A DNA stretch of 64,000 bases from positions 1 to 64,000 of the forward strand of contig NW_026870407.1 in the NCBI RefSeq assembly GCF_963576545.1. Direction: 5' to 3'. Position 1 is the first letter of the stretch. Every line of letters starts with the position of its first letter. This DNA comes from Limanda limanda (Eukaryota > Chordata > Actinopteri > Pleuronectiformes > Pleuronectidae). The notes under the pieces were generated by a model. The model was given only the letters and a program-made list of their open reading frames with translations, did not search any database and was not told where the DNA came from. Shown here piece after piece: positions 9,701-22,600 of the stretch. Position numbers and translations under genes: made by a program.

Positions 9701-12700
9701 AACCCAATTTAGTGGGGGTAGAGCCTACTTGCAAGTCTCTCCGACCTTCACAAAAAAAGTTATTCAAGAATATCTCCTCAGATTTGGGGGAATTTCGTCG
9801 GTCGACCTCTTCCGAAGGTCGTACAAGCTCGGGGATGGTACCAATCGATCCGCAGGACCCAAATTAGTCCAGATGCAACCACTTTCCAAGTCTCTCCGAC
9901 CTTCACAAAAAAAGTTATTCAAGAATATCTCTTTCTCCTATGTGCTTTCATCCCTAACCCTAACCCTAACCCTTCCGAAAGTCGGAGAAGCTCAAGGATG
10001 GTACCGATCGATGCGCGCTACCCCATTTAGTGGGGGTAGAGCCTACTTGCAAGTCTCTCCGACCTTCACAAAAAAAGTTATTCAAGAATATCTCTTTCTC
10101 CTATGTGCTTTCATCCCTAACCCTAACCCTTCCGAAAGTCGGAGAAGCTCAAGGATGGTACCGATCGATGCGCGCTACCCCATTTAGTGGGGGTAGAGCC
10201 TACTTGCAAGTCTCTCCGACCTTCACAAAAAAAGTTATTCAAGAATATCTCTTTCTCCTATGTGCTTTCATCCCTAACCCTAACCCTAACCCTTCCGAAA
10301 GTCGGAGAAGCTCAAGGATGGTACCGATCGATGCGCGCTACCCCATTTAGTGGGGGTAGAGCCTACTTGCAAGTCTCTCCGACCTTCACAAAAAAAGTTA
10401 TTCAAGAATATCTCTTTCTCCTATGTGCTTTCATCCCTAACCCTAACCCTAACCCTTCCGAAAGTCGGAGAAGCTCAAGGATGGTACTGATCGATGCGCG
10501 CAACCCCATTTAGTGGGGGTAGAGCCTACTTGCAAGTCTCTCCGACCTTCACAAAAAAAGTTATTCAAGAATATCTCCTCAGATTTTGGGGGAATTTCGT
10601 CGGTCGACCTCTTCCGAAGGTCGTACAAGCTCGGGGATGGTACCAATCGATCTGCAGGACCCAAATTAGTCCAGATGCAACCACTTTCCAAGTCTCTCCG
10701 ACCTTCACAAAAAAAGTTATTCAAGAATATCTCTTTCTCCTATGTGCTTTCATCCCTAACCCTAACCCTAACCCTTCCGAAAGTCGGAGAAGCTCAAGGA
10801 TGGTACCGATCGATGCGCGCTACCCCATTTAGTGGGGGTAGAGCCTACTTGCAAGTCTCTCCGACCTTCACAAAAAAAGTTATTCAAGAATATCTCTTTC
10901 TCCTATGTGCTTTCATCCCTAACCCTAACCCTAACCCTTCCGAAAGTCGGAGAAGCTCAAGGATGGTACTGATCGATGCGCGCTACCCCATTTAGTGGGG
11001 GTAGAGCCTACTTGCAAGTCTCTCCGACCTTCACAAAAAAAGTTATTCAAGAATATCTCTTTCTCCTATGTGCTTTCATCCCTAACCCTAACCCTAACCC
11101 TTCCGAAAGTCGGAGAAGCTCAAGGATGGTACCGATCGATGCGCGCTACCCCATTTAGTGGGGGTAGAGCCTACTTGCAAGTCTCTCCGACCTTCACAAA
11201 AAAAGTTATTCAAGAATATCTCTTTCTCCTATGTGCTTTCATCCCTAACCCTAACCCTAACCCTTCCGAAAGTCGGAGAAGCTCAAGGATGGTACCGATC
11301 GATGCGCGCTACCCCATTTAGTGGGGGTAGAGCCTACTTGCAAGTCTCTCCGACCTTCACAAAAAAAGTTATTCAAGAATATCTCTTTCTCCTATGTGCT
11401 TTCATCCCTAACCCTAACCCTAACCCTTCCGAAAGTCGGAGAAGCTCAAGGATGGTACTGATCGATGCGCGCAACCCCATTTAGTGGGGGTAGAGCCTAC
11501 TTGCAAGTCTCTCCGACCTTCACAAAAAAAGTTATTCAAGAATATCTCCTCAGATTTGGGGGAATTTCGTCGGTCGACCTCTTCCGAAGGTCGTACAAGC
11601 TCGGGGATGGTACCAATCGATCCGCAGGACCCAAATTAGTCCAGATGCAACCACTTTCCAAGTCTCTCCGACCTTCACAAAAAAAGTTATTCAAGAATAT
11701 CTCTTTCTCCTATGTGCTTTCATCCCTAACCCTAACCCTAACCCTTTCCGAAAGTCGGAGAAGCTCAAGGATGGTACCGATCGATGCGCGCTACCCCATT
11801 TAGTGGGGGTAGAGCCTACTTGCAAGTCTCTCCGACCTTCACAAAAAAAGTTATTCAAGAATATCTCTTTCTCCTATGTGCTTTCATCCCTAACCCTAAC
11901 CCTAACCCTTCCGAAAGTCGGAGAAGCTCAAGGATGGTACCGATCGATGCGCGCTACCCCATTTAGTGGGGGTAGAGCCTACTTGCAAGTCTCTCCGACC
12001 TTCACAAAAAAAGTTATTCAAGAATATCTCCTCAGATTTGGGGGAATTTCGTCGGTCGACCTCTTCCGAAGGTCGTACAAGCTCGGGGATGGTACCAATC
12101 GATCCGCAGGACCCAAATTAGTCCAGATGCAACCACTTTCCAAGTCTCTCCGACCTTCACAAAAAAAGTTATTCAAGAATATCTCTTTCTCCTATGTGCT
12201 TTCATCCCTAACCCTAACCCTAACCCTTCCGAAAGTCGGAGAAGCTCAAGGATGGTACCGATCGATGCGCGCTACCCCATTTAGTGGGGGTAGAGCCTAC
12301 TTGCAAGTCTCTCCGACCTTCACAAAAAAAGTTATTCAAGAATATCTCTTTCTCCTATGTGCTTTCATCCCTAACCCTAACCCTAACCCTTCCGAAAGTC
12401 GGAGAAGCTCAAGGATGGTACCGATCGATGCGCGCTACCCCATTTAGTGGGGGTAGAGCCTACTTGCAAGTCTCTCCGACCTTCACAAAAAAAGTTATTC
12501 AAGAATATCTCTTTCTCCTATGTGCTTTCATCCCTAACCCTAACCCTAACCCTTCCGAAAGTCGGAGAAGCTCAAAGATGGTACCGATCGATGCGCGCTA
12601 CCCCATTTAGTGGGGGTAGAGCCTACTTGCAAGTCTCTCCGACCTTCACAAAAAAAGTTATTCAAGAATATCTCTTTCTCCTATGTGCTTTCATCCCTAA

Positions 12701-15700
12701 CCCTAACCCTAACCCTTCCGAAAGTCGGAGAAGCTCAAGGATGGTACTGATCGATGCGCGCAACCCCATTTAGTGGGGGTAGAGCCTACTTGCAAGTCTC
12801 TCCGACCTTCACAAAAAAAGTTATTCAAGAATATCTCCTCAGATTTTGGGGGAATTTCGTCGGTCGACCTCTTCCGAAGGTCGTACAAGCTCGGGGATGG
12901 TACCAATCGATCTGCAGGACCCAAATTAGTCCAGATGCAACCACTTTCCAAGTCTCTCCGACCTTCACAAAAAAAGTTATTCAAGAATATCTCTTTCTCC
13001 TATGTGCTTTCATCCCTAACCCTAACCCTAACCCTTCCGAAAGTCGGAGAAGCTCAAGGATGGTACCGATCGATGCGCGCTACCCCATTTAGTGGGGGTA
13101 GAGCCTACTTGCAAGTCTCTCCGACCTTCACAAAAAAAGTTATTCAAGAATATCTCTTTCTCCTATGTGCTTTCATCCCTAACCCTAACCCTTCCGAAAG
13201 TCGGAGAAGCTCAAGGATGGTACCGATCGATGCGCGCAACCCCATTTAGTGGGGGTAGAGCCTACTTGCAAGTCTCTCCGACCTTCACAAAAAAAGTTAT
13301 TCAAGAATATCTCCTCAGATTTGGGGGAATTTCGTCGGTCGACCTCTTCCGAAGGTCGTACAAGCTCGGGGATGGTACCAATCGATCCGCAGGACCCAAA
13401 TTAGTCCAGATGCAACCACTTTCCAAGTCTCTCCGACCTTCACAAAAAAAGTTATTCAAGAATATCTCTTTCTCCTATGTGCTTTCATCCCTAACCCTAA
13501 CCCTAACCCTTCCGAAAGTCGGAGAAGCTCAAGGATGGTACCGATCGATGCGCGCTACCCCATTTAGTGGGGGTAGAGCCTACTTGCAAGTCTCTCCGAC
13601 CTTCACAAAAAAAGTTATTCAAGAATATCTCTTTCTCCTATGTGCTTTCATCCCTAACCCTAACCCTAACCCTTCCGAAAGTCGGAGAAGCTCAAGGATG
13701 GTACCGATCGATGCGCGCTACCCCATTTAGTGGGGGTAGAGCCTACTTGCAAGTCTCTCCGACCTTCACAAAAAAAGTTATTCAAGAATATCTCTTTCTC
13801 CTATGTGCTTTCATCCCTAACCCTAACCCTAACCCTTCCGAAAGTCGGAGAAGCTCAAGGATGGTACCGATCGATGCGCGCTACCCCATTTAGTGGGGGT
13901 AGAGCCTACTTGCAAGTCTCTCCGACCTTCACAAAAAAAGTTATTCAAGAATATCTCTTTCTCCTATGTGCTTTCATCCCTAACCCTAACCCTAACCCTT
14001 CCGAAAGTCGGAGAAGCTCAAGGATGGTACTGATCGATGCGCGCAACCCCATTTAGTGGGGGTAGAGCCTACTTGCAAGTCTCTCCGACCTTCACAAAAA
14101 AAGTTATTCAAGAATATCTCCTCAGATTTGGGGGAATTTCGTCGGTCGACCTCTTCCGAAGGTCGTACAAGCTCGGGGATGGTACCAATCGATCCGCAGG
14201 ACCCAAATTAGTCCAGATGCAACCACTTTCCAAGTCTCTCCGACCTTCACAAAAAAAGTTATTCAAGAATATCTCTTTCTCCTATGTGCTTTCATCCCTA
14301 ACCCTAACCCTAACCCTTCCGAAAGTCGGAGAAGCTCAAGGATGGTACCGATCGATGCGCGCTACCCCATTTAGTGGGGGTAGAGCCTACTTGCAAGTCT
14401 CTCCGACCTTCACAAAAAAAGTTATTCAAGAATATCTCTTTCTCCTATGTGCTTTCATCCCTAACCCTAACCCTAACCCTTCCGAAAGTCGGAGAAGCTC
14501 AAGGATGGTACCGATCGATGCGCGCTACCCCATTTAGTGGGGGTAGAGCCTACTTGCAAGTCTCTCCGACCTTCACAAAAAAAGTTATTCAAGAATATCT
14601 CCTCAGATTTGGGGGAATTTCGTCGGTCGACCTCTTCCGAAGGTCGTACAAGCTCGGGGATGGTACCAATCGATCCGCAGGACCCAAATTAGTTCAGATG
14701 CAACCACTTTCCAAGTCTCTCCGACCTTCACAAAAAAAGTTATTCAAGAATATCTCTTTCTCCTATGTGCTTTCATCCCTAACCCTAACCCTAACCCTTC
14801 CGAAAGTCGGAGAAGCTCAAGGATGGTACCGATCGATGCGCGCTACCCCATTTAGTGGGGGTAGAGCCTACTTGCAAGTCTCTCCGACCTTCACAAAAAT
14901 GTTATTCAAGAATATCTCTTTCTCCTATGTGCTTTCATCCCTAACCCTAACCCTAACCCTTCCGAAAGTCGGAGAAGCTCAAGGATGGTACCGATCGATG
15001 CGCGCTACCCCATTTAGTGGGGGTAGAGCCTACTTGCAAGTCTCTCCGACCTTCACAAAAAAAGTTATTCAAGAATATCTCTTTCTCCTATGTGCTTTCA
15101 TCCCTAACCCTAACCCTAACCCTTCCGAAAGTCGGAGAAGCTCAAGGATGGTACCGATCGATGCGCGCTACCCCATTTAGTGGGGGTAGAGCCTACTTGC
15201 AAGTCTCTCCGACCTTCACAAAAAAAGTTATTCAAGAATATCTCTTTCTCCTATGTGCTTTCATCCCTAACCCTAACCCTAACCCTTCCGAAAGTCGGAG
15301 AAGCTCAAGGATGGTACCGATCGATGCGCACTACCCCATTTAGTGGGGGTAGAGCCTACTTGCAAGTCTCTCCGACCTTCACAAAAAAAGTTATTCAAGA
15401 ATATCTCTTTCTCCTATGTGCTTTCATCCCTAACCGTAACCCTAACCCTTCCGAAAGTCGGAGAAGCTCAAGGATGGTACCGATCGATGCGCGCTACCCC
15501 ATTTAGTGGGGGTAGAGCCTACTTGCAAGTCTCTCCGACCTTCACAAAAAAAGTTATTCAAGAATATCTCTTTCTCCTATGTGCTTTCATCCCTAACCCT
15601 AACCCTAACCCTTCCGAAAGTCGGAGAAGCTCAAGGATGGTACTGATCGATGCGCGCAACCCCATTTAGTGGGGGTAGAGCCTACTTGCAAGTCTCTCCG

Positions 15701-18700
15701 ACCTTCACAAAAAAAGTTATTCAAGAATATCTCCTCAGATTTTGGGGGAATTTCGTCGGTCGACCTCTTCCGAAGGTCGTACAAGCTCGGGGATGGTACC
15801 AATCGATCTGCAGGACCCAAATTAGTCCAGATGCAACCACTTTCCAAGTCTCTCCGACCTTCACAAAAAAAGTTATTCAAGAATATCTCTTTCTCCTATG
15901 TGCTTTCATCCCTAACCCTAACCCTAACCCTTCCGAAAGTCGGAGAAGCTCAAGGATGGTACTGATCGATGCGCGCTACCCCATTTAGTGGGGGTAGAGC
16001 CTACTTGCAAGTCTCTCCGACCTTCACAAAAAAAGTTATTCAAGAATATCTCTTTCTCCTATGTGCTTTCATCCCTAACCCTAACCCTAACCCTTCCGAA
16101 AGTCGGAGAAGCTCAAGGATGGTACCGATCGATGCGCGCAACCCCATTTAGTGGGGGTAGAGCCTACTTGCAAGTCTCTCCGACCTTCACAAAAAAAGTT
16201 ATTCAAGAATATCTCCTCAGATTTGGGGGAATTTCGTCGGTCGACCTCTTCCGAAGGTCGTACAAGCTCGGGGATGGTACCAATCGATCCGCAGGACCCA
16301 AATTAGTCCAGATGCAACCACTTTCCAAGTCTCTCCGACCTTCACAAAAAAAGTTATTCAAGAATATCTCTTTCTCCTATGTGCTTTCATCCCTAACCCT
16401 AACCCTAACCCTTCCGAAAGTCGGAGAAGCTCAAGGATGGTACCGATCGATGCGCGCTACCCCATTTAGTGGGGGTAGAGCCTACTTGCAAGTCTCTCCG
16501 ACCTTCACAAAAAAAGTTATTCAAGAATATCTCTTTCTCCTATGTGCTTTCATCCCTAACCCTAACCCTAACCCTTCCGAAAGTCGGAGAAGCTCAAGGA
16601 TGGTACCGATCGATGCGCGCTACCCCATTTAGTGGGGGTAGAGCCTACTTGCAAGTCTCTCCGACCTTCACAAAAAAAGTTATTCAAGAATATCTCCTCA
16701 GATTTGGGGGAATTTCGTCGGTCGACCTCTTCCGAAGGTCGTACAAGCTCGGGGATGGTACCAATCGATCTGCAGGACCCAAATTAGTCCAGATGCAACC
16801 ACTTTCCAAGTCTCTCCGACCTTCACAAAAAAAGTTATTCAAGAATATCTCTTTCTCCTATGTGCTTTCATCCCTAACCCTAACCCTAACCCTTCCGAAA
16901 GTCGGAGAAGCTCAAGGATGGTACCGATCGATGCGCGCTACCCCATTTAGTGGGGGTACAGCCTACTTGCAAGTCTCTCCGACCTTCACAAAAAAAGTTA
17001 TTCAAGAATATCTCTTTCTCCTATGTGCTTTCATCCCTAACCCTAACCCTTCCGAAAGTCGGAGAAGCTCAAGGATGGTACCGATCGATGTGCGCTAACC
17101 CATTTAGTGGGGGTAGAGCCTACTTGCAAGTCTCTCCGACCTTCACAAAAAAAGTTATTCAAGAATATCTCCTCAGATTTGGGGGAATTTCGTCGGTCGA
17201 CCTCTTCCGAAGGTCTTACAAACTCGGGGATGGTACCAATCGATCTGCAGGACCCAAATTAGTCCAGATGCAACCACTTTCCAAGTCTCTCCGACCTTCA
17301 CAAAAAAAGTTATTCAAGAATATCTCTTTCTCCTATGTGCTTTCATCCCTAACCCTAACCCTAACCCTTCCAAAAGTCGGAGAAGCTCAAGGATGGTACC
17401 GATCGATGCGCGCTACCCCATTTAGTGGGGGTAGAGCCTACTTGGAAGTCTCTCCGACCTTCACAAAAAAAGTTATTCAAGAATATCTCTTTCTCCTATG
17501 TGCTTTCATCCCTAACCCTAACCCTAACCCTTCCGAAAGTCGGAGAAGCTCAAGGATGGTACCGATCGATGCGCGCTACCCCATTTAGTGGGGGTAGAGC
17601 CTACTTGCAAGTCTCTCCGACCTTCACAAAAAAAGTTATTCAAGAATATCTCCTCAGATTTGGGGGAATTTCGTCGGTCGACCTCTTCCGAAGGTCGTAC
17701 AAGCTCGGGGATGGTACCAATCGATCCGCAGGACCCAAATTAGTCCAGATGCAACCACTTTCCAAGTCTCTCCGACCTTCACAAAAAAAGTTATTCAAGA
17801 ATATCTCTTTCTCCTATGTGCTTTCATCCCTAACCCTAACCCTAACCCTTCCGAAAGTCGGAGAAGCTCAAGGATGGTACCGATCGATGCGCGCTACCCC
17901 ATTTAGTGGGGGTAGAGCCTACTTGCAAGTCTCTCCGACCTTCACAAAAAAAGTTATTCAAGAATATCTCTTTCTCCTATGTGCTTTCATCCCTAACCCT
18001 AACCCTAACCCTTCCGAAAGTCGGAGAAGCTCAAGGATGGTACCGATCGATGCGCGCTACCCCATTTAGTGGGGGTAGAGCCTACTTGCAAGTCTCTCCG
18101 ACCTTCACAAAAAAAGTTATTCAAGAATATCTCTTTCTCCTATGTGCTTTCATCCCTAACCCTAACCCTAACCCTTCCGAAAGTCGGAGAAGCTCAAGGA
18201 TGGTACCGATCGATGCGCGCTACCCCATTTAGTGGGGGTAGAGCCTACTTGCAAGTCTCTCCGACCTTCACAAAAAAAGTTATTCAAGAATATCTCTTTC
18301 TCCTATGTGCTTTCATCCCTAACCCTAACCCTAACCCTTCCGAAAGTCGGAGAAGCTCAAGGATGGTACTGATCGATGCGCGCAACCCCATTTAGTGGGG
18401 GTAGAGCCTACTTGCAAGTCTCTCCGACCTTCACAAAAAAAGTTATTCAAGAATATCTCCTCAGATTTTGGGGGAATTTCGTCGGTCGACCTCTTCCGAA
18501 GGTCGTACAAGCTCGGGGATGGTACCAATCGATCTGCAGGAATCAAATTAGTCCAGATGCAACCACTTTCCAAGTCTCTCCGACCTTCACAAAAAAAGTT
18601 ATTCAAGAATATCTCTTTCTCCTATGTGCTTTCATCCCTAACCCTAACCCTAACCCTTCCGAAAGTCGGAGAAGCTCAAGGATGGTACCGATCGATGCGC

Positions 18701-19378
18701 GCTACCCCATTTAGTGGGGGTAGAGCCTACTTGCAAGTCTCTCCGACCTTCACAAAAAAAGTTATTCAAGAATATCTCTTTCTCCTATGTGCTTTCATCC
18801 CTAACCCTAACCCTAACCCTTCCGAAAGTCGGAGAAGCTCAAGGATGGTACCGATCGATGTGCGCTACCCCATTTAGTGGGGGTAGAGCCTACTTGCAAG
18901 TCTCTCCGACCTTCACAAAAAAAGTTATTCAAGAATATCTCTTTCTCCTATGTGCTTTCATCCCTAACCCTAACCCTAACCCTTCCGAAAGTCGGAGAAG
19001 CTCAAGGATGGTACCGATCGATGCGCGCTACCCCATTTAGTGGGGGTAGAGCCTACTTGCAAGTCTCTCCGACCTTCACAAAAAAAGTTATTCAAGAATA
19101 TCTCTTTCTCCTATGTGCTTTCATCCCTAACCCTAACCCTAACCCTTCCGAAAGTCGGAGAAGCTCAAGGATGGTACTGATCGATGCGCGCAACCCCATT
19201 TAGTGGGGGTAGAGCCTACTTGCAAGTCTCTCCGACCTTCACAAAAAAAGTTATTCAAGAATATCTCCTCAGATTTTGGGGGAATTTCGTCGGTCGACCT
19301 CTTCCGAAGGTCGTACAAGCTCGGGGATGGTACCAATCGATCTGCAGGAATCAAATTAGTCCAGATGCAACCACTTTC
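3771..19378 (+). repeat. B' subtype (156 bp, TTTTGGGGG), eight copies
   Basis: Eight B units carry an extra T (CAGATTTTGGGGG), at 3771-3926, 5222-5377, 9250-9405, 10533-10688, 12793-12948, 15689-15844, 18415-18570 and 19223-19378. All eight also have CTGCAGG instead of CCGCAGG, and all are preceded by an A unit with the linked variants TACTGATC and GCAACCCC. The linkage shows that they spread as a haplotype longer than one monomer. None occurs to the right of 19.4 kb. The coordinates given span the first to the last copy, and ordinary units lie between them. Confidence 0.9.
16620..17520 (+). repeat. Left copy of a 0.9-kb dispersed duplication
   Basis: This segment and 24819-25719 share a rare string of variants in the same order: CTGCAGG in B, GGGGGTACAGCC, a two-CCCTAA A unit, GATGTGCGCTAACCC, CTTACAAACTCG in the next B, TTCCAAAAG, and TTGGAAGTC. 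The offset is 8,199 bp. The match stops where the right copy has one CCCTAA fewer. Confidence 0.88.
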
Positions 19379-19663
19379 CAAGTCTCTCCGACCTTCACAA
19401 AAAAAGTTATTCAAGAATATCTCTTTCTCCTATGTGCTTTCATCCCTAACCCTAACCCTAACCCTTCCGAAAGTCGGAGAAGCTCAAGGATGGTACCGAT
19501 CGATGCGCGCTACCCCATTTAGTGGGGGTAGAGCCTACTTGCAAGTCTCTCCGACCTTCACAAAAAAAGTTATTCAAGAATATCTCTTTCTCCTATGTGC
19601 TTTCATCCCTAACCCTAACCCTAACCCTTCCGAAAGTCGGAGAAGCTCAAGGATGGTACTGAT
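18060..19663 (+). repeat. Tandem 808-bp duplication (4A + B')
   Basis: Two copies, about 18060-18860 and 18868-19663, at an offset of 808 bp (4 x 163 + 156). Both contain a B' unit with the private change GGAATCAAATT where other B units read GGACCCAAATT. The copies differ near the end: the first is followed by an A with GATGTG, the second by TACTGATC...GCAACCCC. Confidence 0.85.
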
Positions 19664-22600
19664 CGATGCGCGCAACCCCATTTAGTGGGGGTAGAGCCTA
19701 CTTGCAAGTCTCTCCGACCTTCACAAAAAAAGTTATTCAAGAATATCTCCTCAGATTTGGGGGAATTTCGTCGGTCGACCTCTTCCGAAGGTCGTACAAG
19801 CTCGGGGATGGTACCAATCGATCCGCAGGACCCAAATTAGTCCAGATGCAACCACTTTCCAAGTCTCTCCGACCTTCACAAAAAAAGTTATTCAAGAATA
19901 TCTCTTTCTCCTATGTGCTTTCATCCCTAACCCTAACCCTAACCCTTCCGAAAGTCGGAGAAGCTCAAGGATGGTACCGATCGATGCGCGCTACCCCATT
20001 TAGTGGGGGTAGAGCCTACTTGCAAGTCTCTCCGACCTTCACAAAAAAAGTTATTCAAGAATATCTCTTTCTCCTATGTGCTTTCATCCCTAACCCTAAC
20101 CCTAACCCTTCCGAAAGTCGGAGAAGCTCAAGGATGGTACCGATCGATGCGCGCTACCCCATTTAGTGGGGGTAGAGCCTACTTGCAAGTCTCTCCGACC
20201 TTCACAAAAAAAGTTATTCAAGAATATCTCTTTCTCCTATGTGCTTTCATCCCTAACCCTAACCCTAACCCTTCCGAAAGTCGGAGAAGCTCAAGGATGG
20301 TACCGATCGATGCGCGCTACCCCATTTAGTGGGGGTAGAGCCTACTTGCAAGTCTCTCCGACCTTCACAAAAAAAGTTATTCAAGAATATCTCTTTCTCC
20401 TATGTGCTTTCATCCCTAACCCTAACCCTAACCCTTCCGAAAGTCGGAGAAGCTCAAGGATGGTACTGATCGATGCGCGCAACCCCATTTAGTGGGGGTA
20501 GAGCCTACTTGCAAGTCTCTCCGACCTTCACAAAAAAAGTTATTCAAGAATATCTCCTCAGATTTGGGGGAATTTCGTCGGTCGACCTCTTCCGAAGGTC
20601 GTACAAGCTCGGGGATGGTACCAATCGATCCGCAGGACCCAAATTAGTCCAGATGCAACCACTTTCCAAGTCTCTCCGACCTTCACAAAAAAAGTTATTC
20701 AAGAATATCTCTTTCTCCTATGTGCTTTCATCCCTAACCCTAACCCTAACCCTTCCGAAAGTCGGAGAAGCTCAAGGATGGTACCGATCGATGCGCGCTA
20801 CCCCATTTAGTGGGGGTAGAGCCTACTTGCAAGTCTCTCCGACCTTCACAAAAAAAGTTATTCAAGAATATCTCTTTCTCCTATGTGCTTTCATCCCTAA
20901 CCCTAACCCTAACCCTTCCGAAAGTCGGAGAAGCTCAAGGATGGTACCGATCGATGCGCGCTACCCCATTTAGTGGGGGTAGAGCCTACTTGCAAGTCTC
21001 TCCGACCTTCACAAAAAAAGTTATTCAAGAATATCTCTTTCTCCTATGTGCTTTCATCCCTAACCCTAACCCTAACCCTTCCGAAAGTCGGAGAAGCTCA
21101 AGGATGGTACTGATCGATGCGCGCAACCCCATTTAGTGGGGGTAGAGCCTACTTGCAAGTCTCTCCGACCTTCACAAAAAAAGTTATTCAAGAATATCTC
21201 CTCAGATTTGGGGGAATTTCGTCGGTCGACCTCTTCCGAAGGTCGTACAAGCTCGGGGATGGTACCAATCGATCCGCAGGACCCAAATTAGTCCAGATGC
21301 AACCACTTTCCAAGTCTCTCCGACCTTCACAAAAAAAGTTATTCAAGAATATCTCTTTCTCCTATGTGCTTTCATCCCTAACCCTAACCCTAACCCTTCC
21401 GAAAGTCGGAGAAGCTCAAGGATGGTACCGATCGATGCGCGCTACCCCATTTAGTGGGGGTAGAGCCTACTTGCAAGTCTCTCCGACCTTCACAAAAAAA
21501 GTTATTCAAGAATATCTCTTTCTCCTATGTGCTTTCATCCCTAACCCTAACCCTAACCCTTCCGAAAGTCGGAGAAGCTCAAGGATGGTACCGATCGATG
21601 CGCGCTACCCCATTTAGTGGGGGTAGAGCCTACTTGCAAGTCTCTCCGACCTTCACAAAAAAAGTTATTCAAGAATATCTCCTCAGATTTGGGGGAATTT
21701 CGTCGGTCGACCTCTTCCGAAGGTCGTACAAGCTCGGGGATGGTACCAATCGATCCGCAGGACCCAAATTAGTCCAGATGCAACCACTTTCCAAGTCTCT
21801 CCGACCTTCACAAAAAAAGTTATTCAAGAATATCTCTTTCTCCTATGTGCTTTCATCCCTAACCCTAACCCTAACCCTTCCGAAAGTCGGAGAAGCTCAA
21901 GGATGGTACCGATCGATGCGCGCTACCCCATTTAGTGGGGGTAGAGCCTACTTGCAAGTCTCTCCGACCTTCACAAAAAAAGTTATTCAAGAATATCTCT
22001 TTCTCCTATGTGCTTTCATCCCTAACCCTAACCCTAACCCTTCCGAAAGTCGGAGAAGCTCAAGGATGGTACTGATCGATGCGCGCTACCCCATTTAGTG
22101 GGGGTAGAGCCTACTTGCAAGTCTCTCCGACCTTCACAAAAAAAGTTATTCAAGAATATCTCTTTCTCCTATGTGCTTTCATCCCTAACCCTAACCCTAA
22201 CCCTTCCGAAAGTCTGAGAAGCTCAAGGATGGTACCGATCGATGCGCGCTACCCCATTTAGTGGGGGTAGAGCCTACTTGCAAGTCTCTCCGACCTTCAC
22301 AAAAAAAGTTATTCAAGAATATCTCTTTCTCCTATGTGCTTTCATCCCTAACCCTAACCCTAACCCTTCCGAAAGTCGGAGAAGCTCAAGGATGGTACCG
22401 ATCGATGCGCGCAACCCCATTTAGTGGGGGTAGAGCCTACTTGCAAGTCTCTCCGACCTTCACAAAAAAAGTTATTCAAGAATATCTCCTCAGATTTGGG
22501 GGAATTTCGTCGGTCGACCTCTTCCGAAGGTCGTACAAGCTCGGGGATGGTACCAATCGATCCGCAGGACCCAAATTAGTCCAGATGCAACCACTTTCCA

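Larger units (their letters stand above)
706..16619 (+). repeat. Homogeneous left block of A runs punctuated by B
   Basis: The A units are almost all identical here. Runs of A between B units are mostly 2 or 4, sometimes 5 and once 6, so B spacing is mainly 481 or 807 bp. Small departures: one T lost near 4700 (GCGCGTACCCC), one CCCTAA lost near 10125 and 13190, an extra T near 11744 (CCCTTTCCG), and a shortened A run with AAAAATG near 14896 in place of AAAAAAAG. The low diversity implies recent expansion or efficient homogenisation compared with the right half. Confidence 0.85.
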
